A stretch of 64,000 bases of DNA from the NCBI GenBank assembly GCA_001247695.2, contig LGRX02003698.1, positions 1 through 64,000 of the forward strand. The letters run 5' to 3'. This stretch comes from Cymbomonas tetramitiformis. Lineage: Eukaryota; Chlorophyta; Pyramimonadophyceae; Pyramimonadales; Pyramimonadaceae. The notes beneath the pieces were generated by a model. That model ran no database searches, was not told the DNA's origin, and saw only the letters and a list, made by a program, of their open reading frames with translations. Shown here piece by piece: positions 12,288-22,514 of the stretch. The translations under genes were made by a program, and so were the position numbers. The first letter of the stretch is position 1, and the number at the start of each line of letters is the position of its first letter.

Positions 12288-12660
12288 TTTAAAGTGGACT
12301 TATAAAGACCCTCCGATATCTCGTAAGCAGGGCCTCCTCCGTTTGCATTAAAAACAAGCCTTATTCAAAAAAGGGGCTCTCCATAGTATTCCTGTGAACT
12401 TCCATAGTAGCTCTTGGAAGGGGGAAGCACTATGGATGCCGTGGCCGAGGACCCGTGGTCGATCATGTGTCGATCGGCAAGCGCAATATCTATCCGTAAC
12501 GTAAACCTCGGAAGATACCCTGAGCGTCACTCTGAAATACGAAACGCAAATCAAGGGGGGCTACATCCTAAGAACTGTAGGGCTAAATGCCTAAGGTGAG
12601 GGTTTAAAGTGGACTCAGTTCCCCCCGATATCCTAAAAACACCTTGAGGGACGCCTCATC
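12288..12660 (+). repeat. Diverged direct repeat pair upstream of the putative LTR
   Basis: The block starting GTGAGGATTTAAAGTGGACT at about 12283 recurs as GTGAGGGTTTAAAGTGGACT at about 12596. Both continue with a CCxCCGATATC phrase and an AGGGxCxCCTC phrase about 30 bp later. The copies are about 310 bp apart and the second ends about 100 bp before the likely LTR start. Confidence 0.5.
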
Positions 12661-12764
12661 GGTGTAAGAAGACTGGCCAGCTCAACAACAAAGACATCAA
12701 AGACATATATACAAAGGTATGCACCCTATATTGTGAGGTCACAACACTTCTAAGAGGGGAGATC

Positions 12765-13270
12765 TGTCAAGGATATGACCGATGACACATGTGTCATACA
12801 TGTCATACCGGTCATACCTGTCATACATATCATACTATGTCATGCGTCATGTCATGCGCATATATCATAATGACATACAGTCGTCGAGTATTGTCAGTAC
12901 GGTCGACTATGACATGTACAGTCATAATGTCTGTCATCCACTTAAGGTGAGTGACATCTGTCATCGAGAGGCCAGGTATTGGCATCGAGATGGCGAAGCA
13001 AGACAAGTCTTAAAGAACCGAAGTGTTCTGAGAAGACGCGTCTTCGCTTCAAGCATGAAATGAACAGCATGCGAGCATCAATGGCTATATCGACCAGCCG
13101 ATGCGGGTAGTTCACCCAGTGCCCTCGGGTTCACAACCCGATGGTGGTAACGCGTGTGGCGCGTGAGGGCACTGAGAGGTATATGAGGAGCATTGGGCTC
13201 AAGCAAGCACTTCTGGTCTACCAGTTTGCTGCACTCATACCCCACCATATACTTGCGCGAGCTTGCTACA
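12765..13270 (+). mobile_element. Probable LTR (solo or 3') of a Ty3-like element
   Basis: The segment starts TGTCAAGGATATGACC and can be closed at GAGCTTGCTACA, giving TG...CA ends of a 506-bp LTR. A purine tract (AAGAGGGGA, ending ~12760) lies just before the start, as a polypurine tract would. The first 200 bp are crowded with TGTCAT motifs. The last 100 bp (GGGCTCAAGCAAGCAC onwards) look like the R-U5 part. No matching second LTR lies in the window and no clear 5-bp target duplication is seen, so the borders are inferred. Confidence 0.4.
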
Positions 13271-13317
13271 GTTCAATAGCAACCGCGCCACATATCAAGT
13301 CCGTATAGGACCGTGAC

Positions 13318-13436
13318 ACACATCGAACTCGTGGTCACTTGTCCATTTAGTCACCTTGAATATGTACGCAAAGTTTGAGGAGCAACGACTTAGGATAAGG
13401 CATCGGCTGTTTTATTTCTATGGGTTCGATAACTCT
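13318..13436 (+). repeat. Fragment of a dispersed repeat shared with the 44-kb foldback element
   Basis: The segment ACTCGTGGTCACTTGTCC through AAGGCATCGGCTGTTTTATT matches part of the left arm of the foldback element at about 44055-44126, and on the opposite strand 44545-44655. It keeps the phrase TACGCAAAGTTTGAGGAGCA. This is a truncated copy of that element about 30 kb away. Confidence 0.7.
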
Positions 13437-13712
13437 CCACGAGGACGACTGCTCCCGTTCAAGGATGGGTATCGAAAGTTTTAGGCCATATCGATAGTTT
13501 TCGATAGGTAACGTCCGAGTATCGATCAACACATCACCGCGGGCGCGCTACGCGCTCCGGACGATAAATCGTTTACCGAGACAGTTAGTTTGTCGTTCCG
13601 AGAAGTGATTGTTACGCTGTTTTCAGTGATCCCACCACAGACGGCCAAATCGCTTATTTCTCGCGATAGAAAATAAAACAGAGCATTTCCAACTGCAATT
13701 ATATTTTTAAAC

Positions 13713-15191
13713 ATGCCTGTTAGTACTCCCCGTGCTGCTCAAGGTAAGAGGTTTCTTATCTGCAACGATATATCCGTTTCCGTCGTTCCGACTTTCAGTT
13801 TTCGTGTCGGATACGCACTTTGCACCCTAACCCGTCCTTGCGGGAAAACACACCATTATTGATTTAGGGCCTTAGAACGGTTCGACTTTCTTTTAAACGA
13901 TTTTTTTTAGTGTTATCTAGAAACGTATGTAAGGGATTTTTCAACGGTACTCTTGCGAAAAAGGAATTCACGTTATTTCACGAGGGGGCGTCAGTTCCTA
14001 TTTACCGAGTAAAACCTCTGTGAATCTTGGTTTGGGTTTCACCCCGCATCCGAGCGTTTGCGACCCATCGGACCTCTGAGTGCTCACAACACTTTGTTAT
14101 TATACATATTTCATGAAAAACCTACTCTGAAGGCGCTCTGGAAACGTTATGCAGGTCCCGTTTTCGAGTTTTCGCCGAGCTGGCGAGAACGTCCAGGGGG
14201 GCAGCGGTTTTGCCCTTCCTGTGGTATACGCTTACCCTCTCGAAGCAAACTGCTTGAAAATCACGGCATTTGCCCTGGGAACGTATTGTCTCGAAATATT
14301 TTGTCGGTTTGCCCAACGGATATGATGCTATTTATCAATGACCTCCGCAGAAGTATGTTTAAGAGAATTCGCAATGCTAGAGGTGTCGCGGTGTGGGGTC
14401 TAACCTACGTCAACAAGACGTGGCCGCGCTCCGTTTTCAACTACATGTTTAGTGAGTGGCTCGAGTCGAGAAGGATAAATAGCACCACTAAAGGTGGAAA
14501 AAATCCTCGCGTTCAAACCGTTCGCACGGTCTGGGAGCTACGGACCAATGAAGTTTTACTGGATCTGGCGGTTTTAGATAATGGCCTCGCAGTTTCTAAC
14601 GCCATCACAAACAAAAATGGCTCTATTTCGGTCATAGTTCCACCTTTAATAATTTCTCACACAAGCACAGGTGCCAGCGTGACAGTGAAAGAAACCTTGA
14701 CGGTTGAGTACGGCACTGCGGTTCTCACTCTAGGCGGCAATGTCCAATTTTGTGAGACTCGAGGGAAGTTCCTAGGAACCAAGATCTCCGGCCATCCCTT
14801 TGGTAGCATGAACTACGGTCTGGCTGAACCTGAGTCTCTGAACGCGGTCACAGCCCGGAAACTTCTGTCGGCGAGGTGTATGGCGATCCCAAGATATATG
14901 TGGGCTCTGGGATATAATGTGAAAGAGCGGGTGCGCGCTGCCTTGGGCATCACAGTAGGGCACGATGTCGAAGACTATAAGACAGCTTGGGCTCAAACCC
15001 AATCACGCCTAGCTTTCTCGAGTCCATCGCCATGTGTGGTGAGGGGATCGAGAAAGCTACCCGACAGAACTGCACTGACCGTACGGTTGAGGTGTGATCA
15101 ACACATTTGGTGTGGTAGTCTGGAGGTTTGGCAAATGCCACCCCAGCTTGGGCTTGACCCCAATCACGCCCGGCTTGCTCGAGTCCTTTGA
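13713..15191 (+). CDS. Unknown protein with a CxxC...HxxC zinc-finger-like motif
   Basis: I do not recognise this family. The body is a long open frame to a stop at 15191. It lacks an early in-frame ATG, so I looked upstream. A short exon 13713-13743 (ATGCCTGTTAGTACTCCC..., donor CAAG/GTAAGA) joins in phase to an acceptor at 14154 (TTATGCAG/GTCCCG), giving join(13713..13743,14155..15191), 355 residues. Near the N-terminus is FCPSCGIRLPSRSKLLENHG followed by ICPG, a CxxC-x13-HxxC pattern that could bind zinc. The middle is a hydrophobic/beta-rich region (ISVIVPPLIISHT). The last ~60 codons fall in a duplicated inverted-repeat sequence, so the original C-terminus may have been replaced. The two-exon start is inference. 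Confidence 0.45.
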
Positions 15192-15225
15192 CTCAAAGGA
15201 TTCGAGCAAGCTGCCCGAAGGAGCT
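14987..15225 (+). repeat. Two diverged copies of an inverted-repeat unit over the gene's 3' end
   Basis: Copy one (about 14987-15070) and copy two (about 15147-15225) share GCTTGGGCT.....CCCAATCACGCC and then an inverted repeat. In copy two the arms TTGCTCGAGTCCTTTGA and TCAAAGGATTCGAGCAA abut almost directly, with one mismatch. In copy one the arms (AGCTTTCTCGA and TCGAGAAAGCT) are spread by about 25 bp. The stop codon of the upstream gene lies inside the copy-two hairpin. Confidence 0.7.
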
Positions 15226-17514
15226 GTGGTATCGTGCAGCCCCTTCGGTTTCCGACCCTCCGCATTTTCGTAACCCTAAAACCCTGAGCACTACTCAAGC
15301 ACTCTTGTAAAGGCATCTGCATCCCTTCAACTTTAAGGCAGTGTCGCGCCTGTATTTCCTATGCTACACATAGCACTTTGTCCCACAGTTATGTGTTTAG
15401 AATACACGGGTATGTTTTGAGATTGTAAAGGACACACACGGCATGCACTCTTATAACACAGCACAGCTTGATCGAAGCGCGCGACGAAGCATTGTAGCAC
15501 GGCCGCAATCGAACGAATAGAATAGTGAGTAGGTATGTATGATAGTATTAAAAGTGAATAGAACCTCTTCTATATGACTAAACGTGCTTTTTGTAAAAAC
15601 AAGTGAGATAGCTATTTCGTCCAATACAGCGCGCTCTGAGCCATGATAACATGGCAAGTTTATGACCCATCCCAATATCACAGATGGTTTCGTTAGCAAT
15701 ACAAAGCACCATAGTTCCTCAAAGAACGTTTAAATGAGTTTAACTATCACATATGGGCAGCTCTGAATATATATACAACATGTTTGTATGTACCACACAC
15801 AGGCATACACATATACGTAGACCCTATATACGATTGGGCTTCATGGGCGAAGTGTGTTGTGATGCGACGCCCTAAATATCGAGAATCACGCAAACCTGAC
15901 ATTACCATTGCATTTCTCAGCATCGAATTAGGTTGGGAACATCGAAGAACATGCATGTAAATGTAATGATTGCATCGGAATTCGAAACTCCGAAATCCCT
16001 ATTATGGGCCATTTATTCGTAAACCCTAACTGCATAGTTGAAATATGTCATGCTGACACCATATAGCATGCTTGCTAGTGAGATAAGGCATCAAGTTTGG
16101 TCAGACGATATCCAAACTGAAGTTATATTGTACCAACATCACACTTGAACGTTATTTGCGTCATAAATACCATGTGCGCACAAACCCTATGAATTCGGGC
16201 TTTATAGGGGGATTTCAGGCTTATGTAACACCCTAAATACTGCGAACCACTAAATTTCGAGGTCACCATCGTTTTCCTCAACATCGAAATAGGTTAGAAA
16301 CAATGTACTTTGAATCTAAATGCAATACTAACATCGAAATTGAAAACCCAAACCCTTATCGTCCGGATTTTTGGCGTTTCGTGGTGATGTGAATAACAAT
16401 AAGTCCTCGGGGATATCAATAAATAACGATATGTGAGCTAATTTATCGATAAATCGCAATAGTTTGTTGTCACTTATCGATCAATATGAATAACTTTGCT
16501 AAGCTAATCAATAAATAAGTTCCCTCAAGTGACTATCGATATATCGATGTATCGATAAGTCCTCACGTGAGCTGAATTACTACAAGAACTACACAATATG
16601 CAGGCTTGCAGGGTACAAATAACCAATATCGATCCAATGTGCGATCGGAGTCCTAGTTTTGAACACTACTCCCGATCGGCTATCGCTAATCGTCCAATAG
16701 GGTATCAATATCGTTTCCCATCATAACAAGTTAATAGCGAATGCCAAGCTAAGATTAGGGACTTTCAGGATCGATTAATCGATATTTCGATAATAGCCGA
16801 TCATTGCACCTACAATTTGAATAATCGATCAATTTCGATAGGTACACGCCAGATATCGATCAATTTCGATAGTTCGCAAAAGATATCGATCAATAGTGAA
16901 TAAACAACCCTACGTATCGACCAATTTCGATAGGCACAAATTTCGTATCGATAAATGAAAATATATCGATTAATCGATACTATCGCAACTATCGAATATC
17001 GATACCTATCCTTGCTCCCGTTTACCACGTGACCAACATTTCAGCTGAACGAACCGCATATGGTATTGCGGCACCGGCTGCACTTGGTGTGTTCCACGCC
17101 GGCCCTCCAACAGGTCCTCAATATATCTCGACAGCAATGCGCGGAAGCAAACATATCGTTTAAAACGCCATCTCTAAACCCTTAGGATGGGTCATAGACT
17201 TGCTGCCATATTATCACAGGTTCATCCGAGTGATGCGCGGAATCGAACGCGGACACTCTGACACAGTCGCTAGCTTACTTATTTTCATAAGAAGCACGTT
17301 TGATCACACAAAATAGTTAATATTCACTTTTGATATGAACATAATAATACATACTATCAAACTAACTTACAAATCCGAGGACGGATAGGCAATTTCTTAT
17401 TGGATGTGAGACACTGAAATAATAAGAGGGAGAAGTTGAATACTCCGAAGAGTCGTGTGAGCCTTAGTCTTCCGCACCCACGGAAGGTCGATTCTCTGTT
17501 TTCTCTTTGGGCGA
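15226..17514. other. AT-rich intergenic region with two repeat classes
   Basis: No gene is supported. About 15835-15985 and 16195-16350 are diverged copies of one sequence (GGGCTT.AT.GG..., CACCCTAAATA, CTCA.CATCGAA.TAGGTT). From about 16430 to 17010 the sequence is saturated with ATCGAT/TCGATA words, including repeats of the type ATCGATCAATTTCGATAG at ~16825, 16855 and 16917. Confidence 0.5.
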
Positions 17515-19006
17515 TCACTTCGATTCAATCGGCGTATTTATTGGCTTTGAGACTCCCACCCGTGAAGTCGCACAAGCCCTAAACTGACCAAGACTGTATT
17601 GACGGTGATGTGCCCTCTCGGCAACTAAATCCAACCACTTATTCCAATATGGTAAGTAAGGGCTATCCGATAAAACAAAAACCACATCTTGGCTACCCCA
17701 CAACCTTGCAGAATCACTTTTGGAGTAATTGGTGAAAGTAGCCCAAACGTCACCCATAGGATCGAACTTGCATAGACCAGGAAACCTTGTAACAGGAATG
17801 TATCCTTCTGATTGCAATATGTCGATTATAATCTGAGTTTCTTTTGAGGTTTTGGCTTGGTCCGTGGTCAAGTAGCTTGTAACTTCGAGAAGTATGACTT
17901 CGATTCTTACTTTAGTAAAGTCGATTCCTTGCAGTACCACTGCCTCCGAGCCTTCAACGTCCAAACTCAAGAACTCCACCTGTGTTACACTTGCTCGATG
18001 AAAAACTTTAGCTAGTGTGGTACAGTTGAGCTGAACAGAATGTGCACTTGGGCCAGAGACAATCCCGTTCCTGCATTGGCACCAGCCCAAGCGCAAGCAC
18101 CCAAGAGCTCTCAGCAGCTAGCTATCTGGCGGTTTTCTATGACTCAAAGACTACAGGTGTGCCTTTTGTGCCGAATCGTGCTATGAAACGATGATATTAG
18201 TGAGTTTCACGCAAATTTCGACAGCGAATTGTGCGAACTCACCTTCCAGAATCCCTTGAAGACGCAAAATCAACTGGAAAGCCGTCTTCGGAGTGAATAC
18301 AGGTGTCGATAAGTTGACAGCCGCGTTCTCGAACTAAGTCAGGCACTTTGGCTGGGTCTGCCTCGATGCATATTCCAGACCACCCCAAACATGCGTCGAA
18401 AACGAAGGTGTTGGATATCTTTGTGGGCCAGGCGGCTGCGAGGTCGACATATACTGGACGAGCTGTTGTGTCGGATCCTCGGATTGACCAGTAGTGTCTG
18501 AAAGCGGCGAAGTATAGCGCCCAGTCCTGCTGATATTGCCCAAGGAACAGTCGGTTGGGAGGCAGTGTTCGGTCAAATGCAGTTGTCTTCTTCATGCCGT
18601 GTGGGTCGTCGCGAAAGTGAGTGCTTAACGAAGTGCAGTAGTCAACGACACTTAAGTCTTGCTTGAAATGGGGATGGAAGAACGTGCTTGCTTGTATTGT
18701 TTTTGACATCTTTTCACGCCGAGCCGAGATATCCAGTTTCGCATGGTGGCGTCCTCGACCATCTGATAACCACTTGAGGTGGGTCAAAGAGTCGTCCGTG
18801 AGCCGCGCGGATGGATGGACATTCTCATCATATGTATCTCGTGGGAGGACGTTACGCGGAGCAATAATATGCTTTGCGTCTGTCAGTGTGAGTCCACATA
18901 GAGATACTTCCGAGTAAAGCAGAAACTGAAATAACAATATCCTTACGTATCTAGTAAAATTCACACCGCATTGTGTCATGGGCAAAGGCTGCATGCACAC
19001 GACCAT
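17515..19006 (-). CDS. FkbM-family SAM-dependent methyltransferase, two exons
   Basis: The model is complement(join(17515..18070,18243..19006)), 439 residues. The intron (18071-18242) has a consensus donor (GGAAG/GTGAGT) and acceptor (AATGCAG/GAACGG), and joining restores one frame (phase 2). The ATG at 19006 is followed by a hydrophobic stretch (VRILLFQFLLYSEVSL, about 21-36), so the protein probably enters the secretory pathway with a signal peptide or membrane anchor. Residues 186-217 (YVDLAAAWPTKISNT, then GICIEADP) form the SAM-binding motif I and the acidic residue after strand 2. Residues 286-306 (VEFLSLDVEGSEAVVLQG) are the defining FkbM motif. Family members methylate sugar or polyketide hydroxyls; the substrate here is unknown. 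Motif I has AAAWP in place of a classical glycine loop, which might weaken cofactor binding. Confidence 0.85.
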
Positions 19007-19781
19007 TTGAGATCAGAATGCCAGTCGGGTGCCTCCGAATACTTATTACGATAGGTGTTAGCTGTTAGGAGTCACCACCATATATTATAAATGAGATGTT
19101 CTGCTTCTGCCAATATTTTACCTGTAAGGTCGACCAAACCCCACTGTCCAGTCTGGCGCAGGTTTTTTCATGAAAATCAGCTATGTTGAACGGCTATTGG
19201 TGACCGTAGAAGATGGTGCACCTATGTCTGGGCCAGGTCCGGCCATACGCCTCACTATGTATCTATACAAACCCGAATTTCATGCAATATAGGTTGTAGG
19301 GGAGAGGCTATAGTTGGAAGAGTTTTATAGATAATCAAGTTCTGTAAAGCCAAGGATTTAAAAGTCAGTTAGACCTATAGGTATCTTTACAAGTAATGCC
19401 AACACGTCAATCTGCCATTTGGATGCCTATGCCGTACCAGAGGTTTATTCCAATGCTCCAGCGCGCGGTTGCGCCCGTTCCCAAAGATCACTGCGCTAGC
19501 TTAGCCACTCGTGCGCTTGGTTAGCGCACGGTCGGGTGTGCGCAAAGGGCGCTGATGAAGTCTGAAGGTGCAAGGTAGCGAAAATATGCGAGGATTACAG
19601 CAGCAGACAGTGGAGTTGTGAAATATAAATACCTTTGTTTGTCGCGTTAAACTGTCCGTCGACCTTCCTGTGTCTGACTGACTCGGCGATGTTCATGTTG
19701 ATGTTCTTGTTGCAAGCTGTTCAGAAGCTTAATTCCACGAACGTCACCTGTGGCGCAGTGCGCGAATCCCGCGACCGAGCC

Positions 19782-19834
19782 CCGCGACCCAAGGGGTATA
19801 AACTAGTTATAGTTTATACCCCTTGCCGCGACCC
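19782..19834. repeat. 34-bp palindrome flanked by a 9-bp direct repeat
   Basis: Arms AAGGGGTATAAACT and AGTTTATACCCCTT are perfectly complementary around a 6-nt centre (AGTTAT) at 19791-19824. On both sides lies CCGCGACCC (19782-19790 and, after one extra G, 19826-19834). Local GC content drops sharply inside the palindrome compared with its flanks. This looks like a tiny insertion with a 9-bp target duplication. Confidence 0.7.
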
Positions 19835-20620
19835 ACCCAGTGAGTGTTATTATGCGAATGCTATCTCAATCTCTCGACTGAGTGAATCTGAAAGTGAATG
19901 TAATAAGAGTTGAAGACGAACCGGACGACTACAATACAAGTTGACATAGCCTGCGAACACTTCTCAACTAGAGCCGTAGTATTCTGACTGCAGCGAGATA
20001 TCACTGCTGGGGTATACGCCGTTGCTTTTAAATGCGATTGTGTCGTAGTATCCGAAGGCCCGAGTTGTTTCCCCACTGATATGCAGTGTCGTTCGCGAAC
20101 CTGGTATTTCCCTCTCAGAGCCCCTGATTTTGGGAAAATAGATTTTATGGGAACACCGAATGTTATGTTTTACGGGTATTTCAAGGAGTGCGCCCCAACT
20201 CAACTTGTGCACTGACATATGATGTTTGTTTGCTGTACAGTGTAAAAGTTTTGTAAATCGACGAGGCGTCGTTCGGAAATGTTCGGAGCAGGTATTTCCC
20301 AGCTGGACAAAGTGAGCGAGCGCCCCCCTGTACCTCACTTCATTTCTAGAACTTTTCCCGACAACTTTGAATACATCTTAGGAACATCTGTGTTAAACAA
20401 TTTAGGGCGCTTTATACTCGTAACTCTTTTTCGTCACGGTAGAACCCGGGAAAACAAACCGGATGCCTTTCGATAGGTTTGAAACGAAAAACATATCAGA
20501 ATGTCAGATTTTTCTTTGAAAATTATTCAAGTGTTAACGAACCTTGATTTGTGCAAATGAGCCATGCTTCCAAAGTCGGACCGACCTCATATTAGCAAGT
20601 TTGCTTTACACGTCTCGAAG

Positions 20621-20646
20621 TGCGACGCTCTCATCAGAGCGTCGCA
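20621..20646. repeat. Perfect 11-bp-arm hairpin
   Basis: TGCGACGCTCT and AGAGCGTCGCA flank a CATC loop. It lies in the intergenic region without a clear partner gene. Confidence 0.7.
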
Positions 20647-21608
20647 TGCCACGTGACGTAGAAGGATTCTTTCAAGTTCTACGACTTCAACGGCGTAGAC
20701 TAGCCGGTATCTATTTGGGGCTGTCTTGCTTGCGCGGATCCTACGAAACATAGCGCAAACGCGTGTTGTAAAGCTCCTCTCTCAGCGTTCACGAGATATG
20801 CCATGCAGGACAAGATGAACAAAAGGCTCGCCTGAGAGCTGAAAGGCAGGTGAGTGAAATTGGCGGAAATCACTTATCCACGGTTATAGGGTCTCTTCGG
20901 CCGTTCAAACGTCAGTACGCCTCGTGGTAAGACTCGTGCGAAGTGTAGATTCAAAATTTTCGTTATTTTTCGACAACCCCCAGAATCTCGAAATACATCA
21001 GTAAGAGAGAATTCGACAGCCGACATACAAGATTCGTGTAGGAAATTCGTGCCTTTTGTTTGAAGAAGTTTTCGTAAGAATCCGCATCCTTCCCCGAAGT
21101 CTTCACTCCTGCCCCAAGGTCGCGATGTCGAATTAATGTCAAGCGCCTACCGTTGAATGCTGGCCTGGCCAAACTTGCTAGCTCCCAGAATCTGACCGCG
21201 AGCTTCTTGGGGTCAACTTTCCTGCGTCATGATGGACTTGCAAGCGCACTTTGCGCACGTTCATATTCCAAAGTGTTTCGGTACGCGCAGCTTGCGATGC
21301 ACAAACGGGCTATGTACGGTTTACAACTCGGTTCTGATCCGCGTCAACTCGCTGAGAGGACCATTTACCGTTGTTCATGGTGCACAAGTCTGCCGCCTCA
21401 TCTCCTGCAATAGGTGTGGCGAGTGAGGTCTTCTGGACTAGCTTCTCGACTGGATAGGAGGTCGCTGAAACCACTGGGTTGGGATTTCTTGGGTATTCCA
21501 TCCACTCCGCCCAGTACACCGTCCGCATTTCAATTTGTTTCCCTGTAGGCACAACCCGCCTGCCGGTCTTGATGCGCGGGTCACGCGCCGGTCGTTCCGC
21601 GTTTGCAG

Positions 21609-22514
21609 GCAGAGTACAACCGGTTCCTGGCGGAGCAGCAGCAGCGGCGCGGCGGGCGAGGCGGCGGTGAGCCCCAGAAGGGGGATGAGGTATACTTTCA
21701 TGAGCACCAGGTACAAGCAGATGATTCCAACCCCACGCCACGTTCCCATACCCTTAAATCGAGCGCTTGCGTGATCAAGTTTCGGCGCCACTCATACGGA
21801 ACATATGAATAATCTTTTGAGGCTTAGGGTGAATTTAGCGCACACCGCCTCTAGAAAACTAGTCAAGCCGCTTGTGGCTTCCGCCGACCCTGAGCGACTG
21901 ACTCAAGCTGACGAGCGGCGGGGGCGGCGCAGGAGGTTGCTCCGCGTCCCTTCGGAAAGCCGGTGGGGCAAGGCGACAACCTGCGGCATATGTACGACGG
22001 CCACGACCCTCGCGGAGCTTCAAAGGTGAGGCGCACCGCCGGCTTTCAATCAGTACGCATGCTCTGGTCGGAGTTCGCGAGGGCCCCGGAAAGAATCCTG
22101 TTTGCGAAGTGATTGGAGAAATAAGGGGTCCTTCGCGTCGCGCCCTGATCACGGTTGCTGTGAAGTTCTTCCTGTGCCTACTCATCCCGAGAGAAATTTC
22201 TGGGAAGCAGGCCGAGCTGGAAGCCGATCGGAAGAGGCAGTACGGTATGGAGCTCGAACGTCAAATCCGCGAGAAAAAGGTAGCTTTGCAATTTTCAACC
22301 GGCGTGTTGCCGACCATACTGCGAGTTCTTTGGCACACACCTGGGAATGCCTTGTGGCATTGCTCAGGTTGAGCCGGCGATATCCTTGGAATGTGGGCCC
22401 TAGTTCAAGAGCTGACGTGCAAGAACCTCACTGAGCCAATCCGTGGTGTCCGCCACTCCTTAGGAGCGCGAGCGATCGGAGAAGGAGGAGGCCCGTGTCA
22501 AGTCTCGAGAGCTG
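21609..22514 (+). CDS. CSPP1-like gene, N-proximal exons
   Basis: Exons 21609-21689 ([14 protein letters not shown]...), 21933-22025 ([11 protein letters not shown]...), 22211-22279 ([12 protein letters not shown]...QIREKK) and 22464-22514 ([13 protein letters not shown]) are all in phase 0. The EYNxFL and xQIxEKK patterns recur in animal CSPP1. The donor at 21690 (GAG/GTATAC) was chosen over GTGAGC at 21667 because only the former keeps the next exon in frame. Confidence 0.75.

Larger units (their letters stand above)
19007..21608. other. Intergenic region between divergent genes
   Basis: This separates the start of the methyltransferase (minus) from the first recognisable exon of the CSPP1-like gene (plus). 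It should hold both promoters and the missing first exon(s) of the latter. I see no reliable coding exon. Two perfect hairpins stand out (19791-19824 and 20621-20646). Confidence 0.45.

Noticed and set aside
17221..17275. tRNA-like T-loop (GTTCGATTC) on the minus strand
   Set aside because: The flanking stem strands (CCGCG and CCGCG) do not pair and no 5' half is found.
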